Assembly (NCBI GenBank): GCA_963665935.1
Contig: OY762510.1
Coordinates: 1,054,001 to 1,118,000, forward strand
From: Syntrophus sp963665935
GTDB lineage: Bacteria > Desulfobacterota > Syntrophia > Syntrophales > Syntrophaceae
Direction: 5' to 3'
Length of the DNA: 64,000 nt
Positions within the stretch are counted from its first letter, which is position 1. Every line of letters begins with the position of its first letter. This document shows positions 35,983 through 45,263 of the stretch, piece after piece. The translations under genes were made by a program, and so were the position numbers. Below the pieces are notes generated by a model. That model was given only the letters and a program-made list of their open reading frames with translations. It searched no databases and had not been told where the DNA came from.

Positions 35983-38007
35983 ATGGCCGTAAAATCCCAT
36001 TCCCTGTTCGACCGCCGGATTCTGTTCCAGGCGCTTAAAGCCTCCTTTCCGAAGCTTTCCCCGCGGACCATGATGAAAAACCCGGTGATGTTCGTCACGG
36101 AGGTAGGGGCCCTGCTGACGACGGCGGGGCTCTTCTTCCGTCCGGCGGGAGAGCCGCTGGGCTTCGGTCTCCAGGTGTCGGTCTGGCTCTGGTTTACCGT
36201 GCTTTTTGCCAACTTTGCCGAGGCCATGGCGGAAGGTCGCGGCAAGGCCCAGGCGGATGCTCTCCGCCGGACTCGCACTCAGACCTTGGCCAACCGTCTC
36301 CTGGCCTCCGGTTCCCTCGAGAACATTCCGGCGGAGCAGCTGCGCAAGGGGGATGTCGTCCTGGTGACCGCTGGGGAAATGATCCCGGCGGATGGGGAAA
36401 TTATCGAAGGCGTGGCCACGGTTGATGAATCGGCCATTACAGGCGAATCGGCGCCCGTGATCCGCGAGGCGGGCGGCGACCGCAGCGCCGTCACCGGCGG
36501 CACCCGCGTCCTGTCGGACCGGATCCGGGTGGTCGTCACGGCCAATCCCGGGGAGAGTTTCCTGGACCGGATGATCAGCCTGGTGGAAGGAGCCCGGCGG
36601 CAGAAGACCCCCAACGAAATCGCCCTGACCATCCTGCTTTCCGCATTGACGCTTATCTTTCTCGTGGTAACGATGACCCTTAAGCTCTTCGGACTCTATT
36701 CGGGGCTGTCCTTCTCCCTGACTGTTCTGGCCGCACTGCTGGTCTGCCTGATCCCCACCACCATCGGCGGACTGCTCAGTGCGATCGGCATCGCCGGAAT
36801 CGACCGGCTGGTGCAGAAGAACGTCCTGGCGATGAGCGGACGGGCCGTCGAGGCGGCAGGCGATGTGGATGTCCTCCTTCTGGACAAAACCGGCACGATT
36901 ACCCTGGGCAACCGCCAGGCCACGGAATTCCTGCCCGCACCGGGAGTAGTGCTCCAAGACCTTGCCGATGCGGCACAACTGGCCTCCCTGGCCGATGAGA
37001 CGCCGGAAGGGCGAAGCATCGTAGTGCTGGCAAAGCAGTTCGGCCTGCGGGGCCGCTCCATCGGAGACATGCCCTCGGCACAGTTCGTTGCCTTTACGGC
37101 GCAGACCCGCATGAGCGGAATCGATATCGAGAACCGCCAGATCCGGAAAGGGGCTCCCGATGCCATCCGGGGCTTCACCGGTCAGGAATTCCCCCCGGAG
37201 GTGATTCAGGTGGCCGATTCGGTCGCCCGTTCCGGAGGCACATCCCTGATCGTGGCGGAAAAGGAGCGCGTCCTCGGCGTCATCCACCTGAAGGACATCG
37301 TCAAGGGGGGCCTTAAGGACCGGTTTGAACGCTTCCGGGCCATGGGGATTCGGACCATCATGATCACCGGGGACAACCGCCTGACCGCGGCCGCCATCGC
37401 CGGGGAGGCCGGTGTGGATGATTTCCTTGCCGAAGCCCGACCGGAGGACAAGCTGGCCCTGATCCGCCGGGAGCAGGCCGCCGGCCATCTCGTGGCCATG
37501 ACCGGCGACGGGACCAACGACGCCCCGGCCCTCGCCCAGGCCGATGTGGGTGTCGCCATGAATACGGGCACCCAGGCGGCCAAGGAGGCTGGCAACATGG
37601 TGGATCTCGATTCCAATCCCACCAAGCTCATCGAGATCGTGGAAATCGGCAAGCAGATGCTCATGACCCGGGGCGCACTGACAACCTTCAGCATCGCCAA
37701 CGACGTGGCAAAGTACTTTGCCATCCTGCCCGCCATGCTCGTCGGCCTCTTCCCCGTCATCGCCCCCCTGAACATCATGGGCCTGCATTCACCCCAGAGC
37801 GCCATCCTTTCCGCCGTGATCTTCAATGCGCTGATCATCGTGGCCCTCATACCCCTGGCCCTGCGCGGGGTGACCTTCCGCCCCCTGGGGGCGGCTGTCC
37901 TGTTGAGACGGAATCTCGTCGTTTACGGCCTGGGTGGCCTGATCGCGCCCTTTGTAGGAATCAAGGGGATCGACCTGCTTATTGCAGCCCTGCATCTGGT
38001 CTCGTGA
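35983..38007 (+). CDS. kdpB: KdpB, P-type ATPase subunit
   Basis: A 674-residue P-type ATPase. The phosphorylated Asp301 is in DKTGTIT; TGES (about 153-156), the GDGTNDAPALAQADVGVAMN hinge and the membrane segment with CLIPTTIGG are all present. It hydrolyses ATP to power K+ import through KdpA. GGGGGAATTG lies before the ATG. Standard length, no anomalies. Confidence 0.97.
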   Translation: MAVKSHSLFDRRILFQALKASFPKLSPRTMMKNPVMFVTEVGALLTTAGLFFRPAGEPLGFGLQVSVWLWFTVLFANFAEAMAEGRGKAQADALRRTRTQTLANRLLASGSLENIPAEQLRKGDVVLVTAGEMIPADGEIIEGVATVDESAITGESAPVIREAGGDRSAVTGGTRVLSDRIRVVVTANPGESFLDRMISLVEGARRQKTPNEIALTILLSALTLIFLVVTMTLKLFGLYSGLSFSLTVLAALLVCLIPTTIGGLLSAIGIAGIDRLVQKNVLAMSGRAVEAAGDVDVLLLDKTGTITLGNRQATEFLPAPGVVLQDLADAAQLASLADETPEGRSIVVLAKQFGLRGRSIGDMPSAQFVAFTAQTRMSGIDIENRQIRKGAPDAIRGFTGQEFPPEVIQVADSVARSGGTSLIVAEKERVLGVIHLKDIVKGGLKDRFERFRAMGIRTIMITGDNRLTAAAIAGEAGVDDFLAEARPEDKLALIRREQAAGHLVAMTGDGTNDAPALAQADVGVAMNTGTQAAKEAGNMVDLDSNPTKLIEIVEIGKQMLMTRGALTTFSIANDVAKYFAILPAMLVGLFPVIAPLNIMGLHSPQSAILSAVIFNALIIVALIPLALRGVTFRPLGAAVLLRRNLVVYGLGGLIAPFVGIKGIDLLIAALHLVS

Positions 38008-38026
38008 GGGAACAAAGAGGGAAAAT

Positions 38027-38614
38027 ATGCTGAAAGATATCTTTATACAACTTCGCATTGCCCTTTTGGCGCTTGCCCTTCTGGCCGTCCTTCTCTGCGG
38101 GGTCTACCCCCTGGCCGTCTGGACGATGGCCCAGGGACTGTTTCCCTGGCAGGCCAACGGCTCGCTGCTGATTCGTGAAAAGGGTGTTGTCGTCGGCTCC
38201 GCCCTGCTGGGCCAGCCGTTCGACGGAACAGTGTACTTTCATCCCCGCCCTTCGGCGGCGGGAGGAGGTTACGACGCAGCCCGGTCCGAGGGGAGCAATC
38301 TGGGACCGACCGCGAAGAAATTGGTCGACACGGTGAAAAAACGCGTTGCCGACTACCGGCTGGAAAATGAACTGGGACCAGAGACCCCGATTCCGGCCGA
38401 TGCGGTCACAGCCTCCGGCAGCGGCCTGGATCCCCATATCAGCGTTCGCAACGCGCTGCTTCAGGCAAGGCGGGTCGCCAAAGCTCGGGGATTAGACGAA
38501 GCCGCTGTGCGGAAGAAGATCGCCGATTTCACAACGGGCCGCGATCTGGGAATCCTGGGGGAGCCCCGGGTGAATGTACTGTTGCTTAATCTGGATCTGG
38601 ACGGGAAACGGTGA
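38027..38614 (+). CDS. kdpC: KdpC, Kdp ATPase assembly subunit
   Basis: A 195-residue protein with one N-terminal membrane helix and the KdpC signatures GSALLGQPF, YFHPRPSAAGGGYDA, SGSNLGPT-like SEGSNLGPT, and SGSGLDPHIS. It assists assembly and nucleotide binding of the Kdp pump. ATG 38027 follows AGAGGG and is chosen over the upstream frame that overlaps kdpB. Confidence 0.95.
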   Translation: MLKDIFIQLRIALLALALLAVLLCGVYPLAVWTMAQGLFPWQANGSLLIREKGVVVGSALLGQPFDGTVYFHPRPSAAGGGYDAARSEGSNLGPTAKKLVDTVKKRVADYRLENELGPETPIPADAVTASGSGLDPHISVRNALLQARRVAKARGLDEAAVRKKIADFTTGRDLGILGEPRVNVLLLNLDLDGKR

Positions 38615-38620
38615 GGGGCC

Positions 38621-40327
38621 ATGAACGCTGATTCCGATCGTGCGGATGCCTTTCTGCGGATGATCCGCCGCGCTCAGCGCGGCCGGCTGAAGGTCTATCT
38701 CGGCTATGCAGCAGGCGTCGGCAAGACATGGCAGATGCTCCAGGAGGCCCATCGTCTCCGCCAGGAGGGGATCGACGTGGTCGTGGGGCTCGTGGAAACG
38801 CACGGGCGGATCGGAACGGCAAAATTGCTGGAGGGCCTCGAAATACTTCCCCGTTTCGTTCAGCCCTATCGCGGAATTCTAGTCGAAGAAATGGATGTGG
38901 ACGCCGTTCTGCGCCGTAAGCCCCAGGTGGCCCTCGTGGATGAACTGGCCCATACCAATGTCCCGGGAAGCCGGAATGCCAAGCGCTACGAGGATGTTCA
39001 GGATCTGCTTGCCGCGGGAATCCATGTCATGACCACCCTGAATGTGCAACACCTGGAAAGTCTCTACGATACCGTGGAAAAGGCCGTCGGGGTGAGAGTG
39101 CGGGAACGGCTGCCGGACAGCATCCTGGCCGAAGCGGATCAGATTGTCAACGTGGACCTCACCCCGGAGGATCTCCAGGAGCGTCTGAAGGAAGGGAAGA
39201 TTTATCCCCTGGAGCGGATTCCCCTCGCCCTGAGCCGGTTTTTCCGGACGGTCAATCTCGAAAATCTGCGGGAAATGACCCTGCGGGAAATGGCGGCGCA
39301 GATCGACTTGAAAAGGCACGAAACAGAACGGGAGGAGGAAGGCATCGTGCCGGACCAGATCATGGTCTGCCTGAGTTCCCGCGGCCCCAACAGCGGGAAG
39401 CTTCTCCGGTATGCTTCGCGCCTGGCGGGACGGTTCAACCGGAACTGGTACGCCGTCTACGTGCAGACCCCTTCCGAGGAGTCCACCGTCATCGATGCCC
39501 GGACGCAGCTCCTTCTCTCCGGGACGCTGACCCTGGCAAAGGAACTCGGGGCCATGGTTTTCACCTACAAGGGCGACGACATCGCCGAAACGATTCTGCG
39601 TTTTGCCAGGGAATACCAGGTCGGCCATATCGTCATGGGGTCTCCGGCGCCCCTGCCCTTCTGGAAAAGGCTCCTGGGGAAAAAGAGCATTGCGGACCAG
39701 CTTATGGAACGATCGCGGGGGACGACGGTCGTTGTCATCGATACCCGGCCTTCCGAATTCACCGTCGCCGTTGGCTCTTCCGGAATGGCCGATCTGGAGG
39801 TGTCGCTGAGAGTCCCTGAGGAAAGCCTCGGGGAGATCCCTCCGAAAACAGGAGCCGTCTCGACAGCCCCCCTGCGAATGAGTTCTCTGCTGGAGGTCAG
39901 CGGAATTGTTTTCTGGGAAAAACCGGCCAGCCAGGAAGAGGTTCTTGAAACCCTGGTCCGGGCAGCCTGCGGCAGCTATCGCCCCGTGGAGGCTGCCGCC
40001 TTTCTCCAGGCCGTCCGGGATCGGGAGGCGCAGGGATCAACCTTTTTCAACGAGGGGATGGCCTTTCCCCATGCAAGGGTCGCCGGCCTGGACCGGCCCC
40101 TCCTTGCCCTGGGCCTGACGCGGGGAGGCATCAGCGATGTCGTCACCGAAAAACCCATCGATTACGTTTATCTGAGCCTTACCCCCTTGGAGCAACCGGA
40201 GATCCAGGTTTCGGCCCTGGCCCTGGGGGCCCATGCCCTTCAAAACCGGGAACTTGTCCAGATGCTGCAGTTGGCCAAAGAGGCGGATGAGGTCTATGCA
40301 GCGATCAAAGAATGGGAAACAAAATGA
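38621..40327 (+). CDS. KdpD-like sensor: KdpD-N + Usp + PTS EIIA, no kinase
   Basis: 568 residues. Residues about 20-230 are the KdpD N-terminal sensor domain (Walker A GYAAGVGKT at 28-36, VDELAHTNVPGSRN, MTTLNVQHLESL). About 245-375 is a universal-stress-protein domain (IMVCLSSRGPNSGKLLRYAS ... GHIVMGSPAPLPFWKRLLG). About 420-568 resembles a PTS EIIA type-2 domain with candidate phospho-His484 (GMAFPHARV). The four membrane helices and histidine-kinase core of full KdpD are absent. It follows kdpC by 6 bases. It probably senses K+ or a PTS signal and passes it to another partner, perhaps the kinase upstream of kdpF. Confidence 0.85.
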   Translation: MNADSDRADAFLRMIRRAQRGRLKVYLGYAAGVGKTWQMLQEAHRLRQEGIDVVVGLVETHGRIGTAKLLEGLEILPRFVQPYRGILVEEMDVDAVLRRKPQVALVDELAHTNVPGSRNAKRYEDVQDLLAAGIHVMTTLNVQHLESLYDTVEKAVGVRVRERLPDSILAEADQIVNVDLTPEDLQERLKEGKIYPLERIPLALSRFFRTVNLENLREMTLREMAAQIDLKRHETEREEEGIVPDQIMVCLSSRGPNSGKLLRYASRLAGRFNRNWYAVYVQTPSEESTVIDARTQLLLSGTLTLAKELGAMVFTYKGDDIAETILRFAREYQVGHIVMGSPAPLPFWKRLLGKKSIADQLMERSRGTTVVVIDTRPSEFTVAVGSSGMADLEVSLRVPEESLGEIPPKTGAVSTAPLRMSSLLEVSGIVFWEKPASQEEVLETLVRAACGSYRPVEAAAFLQAVRDREAQGSTFFNEGMAFPHARVAGLDRPLLALGLTRGGISDVVTEKPIDYVYLSLTPLEQPEIQVSALALGAHALQNRELVQMLQLAKEADEVYAAIKEWETK

Positions 40328-40333
40328 AACAAT

Positions 40334-43300
40334 TTAATTGACTTCAATCGCAAATTCATCCTTCGTAAAGCCAAGGTTCCCTTTCGAACCGCCCAGCCGG
40401 TCATACACCTGGCTACCCATCCATTGTGAAACAACCTCCTGCATTTCCGGCTTACTCATGTAGTCGGTAAACAGCTCCTCATTGAGTTCCATCCGTTCGA
40501 TAAACAGAGATTCCAGCACCTGGCGGAAGACAAGCTGGAACTTGTCGAGGGAGTTCACTTCAGCGGCCTTTCGCAAGCTCTTGTTCTGACTTGCGGCCTC
40601 GGCGATCTGGTCGAAGAAGAGCTGATCGGCTTCGCTTAACTCGGAGCCGAAACGTTTATTGATGATGTCGATTAACCGGGACAGCGTTACATAATCTTCG
40701 CGCACCTTTGCCGTCCCGACCTCGCTTGGCCCATCCAGAGGCATGGCGTAACCCTCGGCCGGGTTGATCGACCCTTCGCTGATCTTCTGCAGCCGGTAGT
40801 AATCGAGTTCGACTTCTTCGTCGAACTGGTATCCCGGTCCGCTCTTGCGCTTGGGAAGTTTTAACGCCAGGTGCCGCAGATAGGTGAAGAGTTTTTCCAG
40901 ATCGCTGTCCTGATAGGGGATCACCTGACTCAAAAAACTGTATAGATTGCGAAACGCCTGAGTTTTGCCGCGCCAAAGTACGGCCTCATCCTCCTCAACG
41001 TTTTGCAGCTGGGTGAAACGGGCAACCGCCTGATCCAGCAAGGCGTTCATGTTCTTGTGGTCAGCCGGGCTCTGACGGCGTTTGGGTGCAAAAAAAATCT
41101 GCGAGAACTCGTCTACTTCGTCTTGTCGGTAGATGCCGGATTTGTCCAGTTCGGCCTTGACCTCATACAATCGGTCCGGGTCCACTTCCTCGCCCATGAC
41201 GGAGCCGTCGTAGTACTGGCGAAACGCCTCCAGAATCTCGCTCGGGTCGTTGACGAAATCGAGCACGAAGGTCTCTTCCTTGAGAGGATGGGTGCGGTTC
41301 AGGCGCGAAAGGGTCTGCACCGCCTGAATTCCGGCCAGGCGCTTGTCCACGTACATGGTATGCAGCAGCGGCTGGTCAAAACCGGTCTGGTACTTTTCTG
41401 CTACCAGCAGTACCCGATAGTCTGGTTTGGCAAAGGTTTCCGGCAGCTCTTTTTCCTTCAACCCGCCGTTCATCGCGACTTCGGTGTAGCTCTTCTCCGG
41501 CGCCTGGTCGTCTTCCACTGTGCCGGAGAAGGCGACCAGACTCTTGATGGGATAGCCCTTTTCACTGATGTAGCGGTCGAATCCCTGTTTGTAGCGTACC
41601 GCTTCCAGCCGGGATCCGGTCACCACCATCGCCTTGGCATGGCCACCAATCTTGTGGCGGGTGTGCTGCTGGAAGTGCTCGACCATCACTTCGGTCTTCT
41701 GGCCGATATTGTGGGGATGCAGCCGCATGAAGCGCGCCAGCGCCCGCGCCGCCTTCTTGCGCTCGACGTTGGGGTCTTCCTCGGCCTTCTTGATCAGCCG
41801 GTAATAGGTTTGGTAGGTGACGTAGTTCTTTAAAACATCTTCAATGAACCCTTCCTCGATGGCCTGGCGCATGGTATAACGGTGGAAAGGTTCGCCGTTT
41901 CTGCCGAAGATCGCCAGGGTTTTATGTTTGGGGGTGGCGGTAAAGGCAAAGAAACTCATGTTGGGCTGGCGGCCGCGCTTGGCCATGGACCGAAACAGCC
42001 GTTCCAGCTCTTCTTCGCCTTCCTCCTGCGCCGCCTCCCGCGCCTTGCGGATCAACTCCGCTCCGCCCAATACCCCTTTCAACTCGGTGGCCGTTTCGCC
42101 CGACTGGGAACTGTGCGCCTCATCGATTATCACCGCGTATTTGCGCGTCGGCAGATAGCTGTTGCCTTCGCCACGCTCCTCGGCCAGTTTCATCAGTTGC
42201 CCGGAGACGAAAGGGAATTTCTGCAGGGTGGTAATGATGATCGGCACGCCCGATTCCAGGGCCTCAGCCAGCTGGCGCGAATCTTCGTCGATCTTCTGCA
42301 CCACTCCCTGGCGGTGGTCGAACTGATAGATGGTGTCCTGCAACTGCCGGTCAAGCACCACTCGGTCGGTGATCACCACCACGCTGTCGAAGATACGTTC
42401 GTCCCGGTCGTTATGCAGGGAGGAAAGCCGGTGCGCCAGCCAGCCGATGGTATTGCTCTTGCCGCTTCCCGCCGAGTGCTCCACCAGATAATTGTGTCCG
42501 ACGCCCTCGCCGCCGGCTGCCGCCACCATCTGCCGTACTGCCTGTAGCTGATGATAACGTGGAAAGATCATCGTTTCCCGGCGCACCTTCGTGCCTTCGT
42601 CGGTGACCTTCTCTGCGATGTCGAGATGGAGGAAGCGCGCCAATAGATCCAGCAGGCTTTCCCGCGTAAGCACCTCTTCCCAAAGGTAAGCCGTCTTGTA
42701 ATTGCGTCCGGCCTTGTCCGGCTCGTTGCCAGCACCGCCCTGATTCCCCCGGTTGAAGGGCAGGAAATGGGTGCCGGTCCCCGCCAGACGCGTGGTCATG
42801 TACACTTCTTCGGTATCTACCGCGAAATGCACCAGGGTCCGCTTGGTAAAGAGAAAGATCGGCTCGCGCGGGTCGCGGTCGTTTCGGTACTGGTGGATGG
42901 CGTTGGCCATTGTCTGAGCGGAGAGCGGATTCTTCAGCTCCAGCGTCACCACCGGAATGCCGTTTACCGACAGAACCACATCCAGCGATTTCCCGTTCCT
43001 ACTGCTGTAATGGAGCTGTCGGGTGATGCCCAGCCGGTTGGCCCGGTAGCGCGCCTCCAGTTCGGGGTTGAGTCTATGGGCCGGGCGGAAATAGGCAATG
43101 CGCAGCGTCCTGCCGAAGCACTTGAAGCCATGGCGTATCGTGGTCAGCATCCCGTGGGTGTCCAGCCATTTGCACAGCGCCTGCAACACCCGCTCGCCGG
43201 TTTCCGCGCCGTGCAGGGCTTCCAGCTTATCCCAGGTTTTTGCCTGGGTTTCGCGGATGAAGGCAAGCGCTTCGGCGGGGAAGATTGCCCGCTCGGTGTC

Positions 43301-43390
43301 AAATGCATTAGAAGGAAGCTTGGTATACCCGTCACCGAGCAACACCGCCTCGATAGCGGTTTCAAAGGCGGCTTCGGAGGTTGATTTCAT
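40334..43390 (-). CDS. hsdR: Type I restriction enzyme R subunit
   Basis: A 1018-residue HsdR. The N-terminal PD-(D/E)XK nuclease has Asp137, Glu151 and Lys153 (LDVVL...VTLELKNPLSAQ). The translocase core has Walker A HSAGSGKSNT, DEAH as VIIDEAHSSQSGE, FFAFTATPKHKTL, KYQTGFDQPLLHTMYVDK and QTLSRLNRTHP. It cuts unmodified DNA and translocates it when bound to HsdM and HsdS. The gene looks complete. It is the last gene of the island and converges on kdpD-like with a 6-base gap. Its partner HsdM is broken, so the enzyme is probably inactive in this cell. Confidence 0.95.
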   Translation of the reverse strand: MKSTSEAAFETAIEAVLLGDGYTKLPSNAFDTERAIFPAEALAFIRETQAKTWDKLEALHGAETGERVLQALCKWLDTHGMLTTIRHGFKCFGRTLRIAYFRPAHRLNPELEARYRANRLGITRQLHYSSRNGKSLDVVLSVNGIPVVTLELKNPLSAQTMANAIHQYRNDRDPREPIFLFTKRTLVHFAVDTEEVYMTTRLAGTGTHFLPFNRGNQGGAGNEPDKAGRNYKTAYLWEEVLTRESLLDLLARFLHLDIAEKVTDEGTKVRRETMIFPRYHQLQAVRQMVAAAGGEGVGHNYLVEHSAGSGKSNTIGWLAHRLSSLHNDRDERIFDSVVVITDRVVLDRQLQDTIYQFDHRQGVVQKIDEDSRQLAEALESGVPIIITTLQKFPFVSGQLMKLAEERGEGNSYLPTRKYAVIIDEAHSSQSGETATELKGVLGGAELIRKAREAAQEEGEEELERLFRSMAKRGRQPNMSFFAFTATPKHKTLAIFGRNGEPFHRYTMRQAIEEGFIEDVLKNYVTYQTYYRLIKKAEEDPNVERKKAARALARFMRLHPHNIGQKTEVMVEHFQQHTRHKIGGHAKAMVVTGSRLEAVRYKQGFDRYISEKGYPIKSLVAFSGTVEDDQAPEKSYTEVAMNGGLKEKELPETFAKPDYRVLLVAEKYQTGFDQPLLHTMYVDKRLAGIQAVQTLSRLNRTHPLKEETFVLDFVNDPSEILEAFRQYYDGSVMGEEVDPDRLYEVKAELDKSGIYRQDEVDEFSQIFFAPKRRQSPADHKNMNALLDQAVARFTQLQNVEEDEAVLWRGKTQAFRNLYSFLSQVIPYQDSDLEKLFTYLRHLALKLPKRKSGPGYQFDEEVELDYYRLQKISEGSINPAEGYAMPLDGPSEVGTAKVREDYVTLSRLIDIINKRFGSELSEADQLFFDQIAEAASQNKSLRKAAEVNSLDKFQLVFRQVLESLFIERMELNEELFTDYMSKPEMQEVVSQWMGSQVYDRLGGSKGNLGFTKDEFAIEVN

Positions 43391-43416
43391 AAGACCATCC
43401 TTTACTTGTCCGCCCC

Positions 43417-45263
43417 TTACGTTAAAGAAAAGGCGGTTTCTTCAATACCGTCGCTCGTGGTGTAAGCTTGATCGGCTCGGTTAGGTTTGTCTGGATAGCG
43501 TAAACGAAGAATTCCATGTCCTACCATTGGATTCAGAAAGCGCTGGCGTAGACCATCCGGATGGCGATCCAGAAGCTCCGCCAGTTCGTTGCGGGTCAGC
43601 CAGCGCCCTCGGCAGAGTTCTAAAATAAGCCGTTCCATTTCATCGGGCTGCAACCTCTGCTGGCTTCTAGCGGGTGCTGCGATTGCCTGAAGAAGATGGC
43701 GATGTTCGGAGTCCCTGTCCTTATGTTCGGAGCTCCTTTCCTTATGTTCGGAGTCCCCACCCTTATGTTCGGAGTGGTTAAGAAAGGGCAGCCGGTAACG
43801 GCTCCAGCGTCCCTGTCCCTCCTGGACCAAAAGGCCTTGAGCTACAAGGCCCTGGAGCAGTTGGGTTGCATCAGCAGCATGAAGGGTACATATATGCCTT
43901 ATCCGGGAATTATCAACTGTGCCTTCAATATCCGCGGTAACCAGCGCTTGCACTTCGACCTGGTTGAGTCTGTTGAATTTCTTGCCGAAGAGCACTCCCA
44001 GCCTGGAAAGCGATTCCTCGGGAATCAGGCTGACCATGGGCAGGCGCCACCAAACCCGATCCGGCTGAACCTGTTCCCGAACCAGCGGCAAACGCCAATG
44101 CTGAGAGGCCCACCCCTTGCGCATCTTGTCCACCCCGGAACCGGCCTTCTCCGCGGCCCCGATCAGCATGAACATGGTTTGCAGGGCCTTGTTGCGGCAC
44201 TCGCTGACATTGCCACGAAGCAATTGATCAAAGGAGACCAGCAGGCTGCCCGGGTTGGCAAACTCGAAGCCGTCACGTAGCTTTTCCACCACGATACCGC
44301 CCTGGCCATTGTAGTCGGCATGAATGAGGGCGTTGACCAGCGCTTCGCGGAGGGCCTCATGTACTTCGGTCTCTCCCTTGCGAAAGAGATCTGCATGGAG
44401 TTGAAACGGCAGTTTGAGATCAGCGACCAAGCGTCCGGCCACGCGGAGGTAGAACTGGAACAGATTGGGGTGCCAGGTTCCGTCGGCAGTGAGGCGGTCG
44501 CTCCAACGCTCGGATGGGTCGACGGAGAGCCGTTCCCGATAATCCACATGGTAGCCGGGTGCCCCCTCGCGCAGCGTCTCGTCACGCCCGAACATCAGCA
44601 AACCGGCCACCGTCAGCCCGTTATTGCCGGTCTTGCGATCATGGCGCCAACCGCCGAGCTTGGTAAGCAAGACTTGATCAGTCTCACTCAGCCAGCGATG
44701 GGTGGGTTTGTAAGAGGCAAGTCGCTGACGGTATTGGTGCAGGCTGGGTAAATCCAAGTCCTCCATGCCGAAGCCTTCCAGAATGCGGCTGTCGCAGGTT
44801 CCTCTGCCCGGTCGGACAGCATCCTGCCCACTTCCTGCTCCGTGCAATGGTAATCTCCGTCGTAGTTGCGACGATAGGCGCCGGTAAGCGGATTCTGTCC
44901 CAGAAAGACCGGACGCTGATAGCGGGTTGCCTGCGGTACCCGGATGGCGAGGATCGTCCCACCCGGGTGAACCACTTCGGCCACGTCCGCATCAGTACAC
45001 AGGTTGAGGTTCACCTTGCCGCGATTGTTGACCGTATCCCAGAAAGCCTTCTTGAGCCTGCGCGGCTCGCGCACGCCGGTCACCAGGCCATTATCTTCAA
45101 CACCAAGCAGAATCACCCCACCGTGGCTGTTGGCCATGGCGCTATACGTCTCCCAAAGACTCTTCGGCATTCCGCCCTGGGCGGATTTGAATTCCAGATC
45201 ATCGCCCTCGGTCCAGTCAAGCTGAATGAGGATGTCGAGAGGATTGACGGGCTTGCCGGTCAT
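43417..45263 (-). pseudogene. Schlafen-type AlbA_2 / RecG-like protein, frameshifted
   Basis: Two overlapping frames encode one protein. The first (45263 down to about 44795) holds the AlbA_2 domain: LDWTEGDDLEFKSAQGGMPK, SAMANSHGGVILLGVEDNG, YRRNYDGDYHCTEQEVGRML. The second (from about 44795 to 43417) holds the RecG-like ATPase-type part (HEALREALVNALIHADYNGQ, EFANPGSLLVSFDQLLRGN) and a winged-helix tail. They join at GAACCTGCGACAGCC (around 44794), where one missing C separates EEPA from DSRILEGFG. Near the C-terminus is a run of repeats based on SEHK (SEHKGGDSEHKERSSEHKD). Such genes often accompany type I systems. Inactive unless the frameshift is a sequencing error. Confidence 0.8.

Noticed and set aside
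35632..37788. 718-codon minus-strand open frame opposite kdpA and kdpB
   Set aside because: Antisense shadow of GC-rich kdpA and kdpB, with His/Gly/Gln-rich composition and no family features.
43690..43800. Possible CRISPR-like repeats
   Set aside because: The tandem CTTATGTTCGGAG units are short, in frame and encode SEHK repeats; there are no spacers of regular length.
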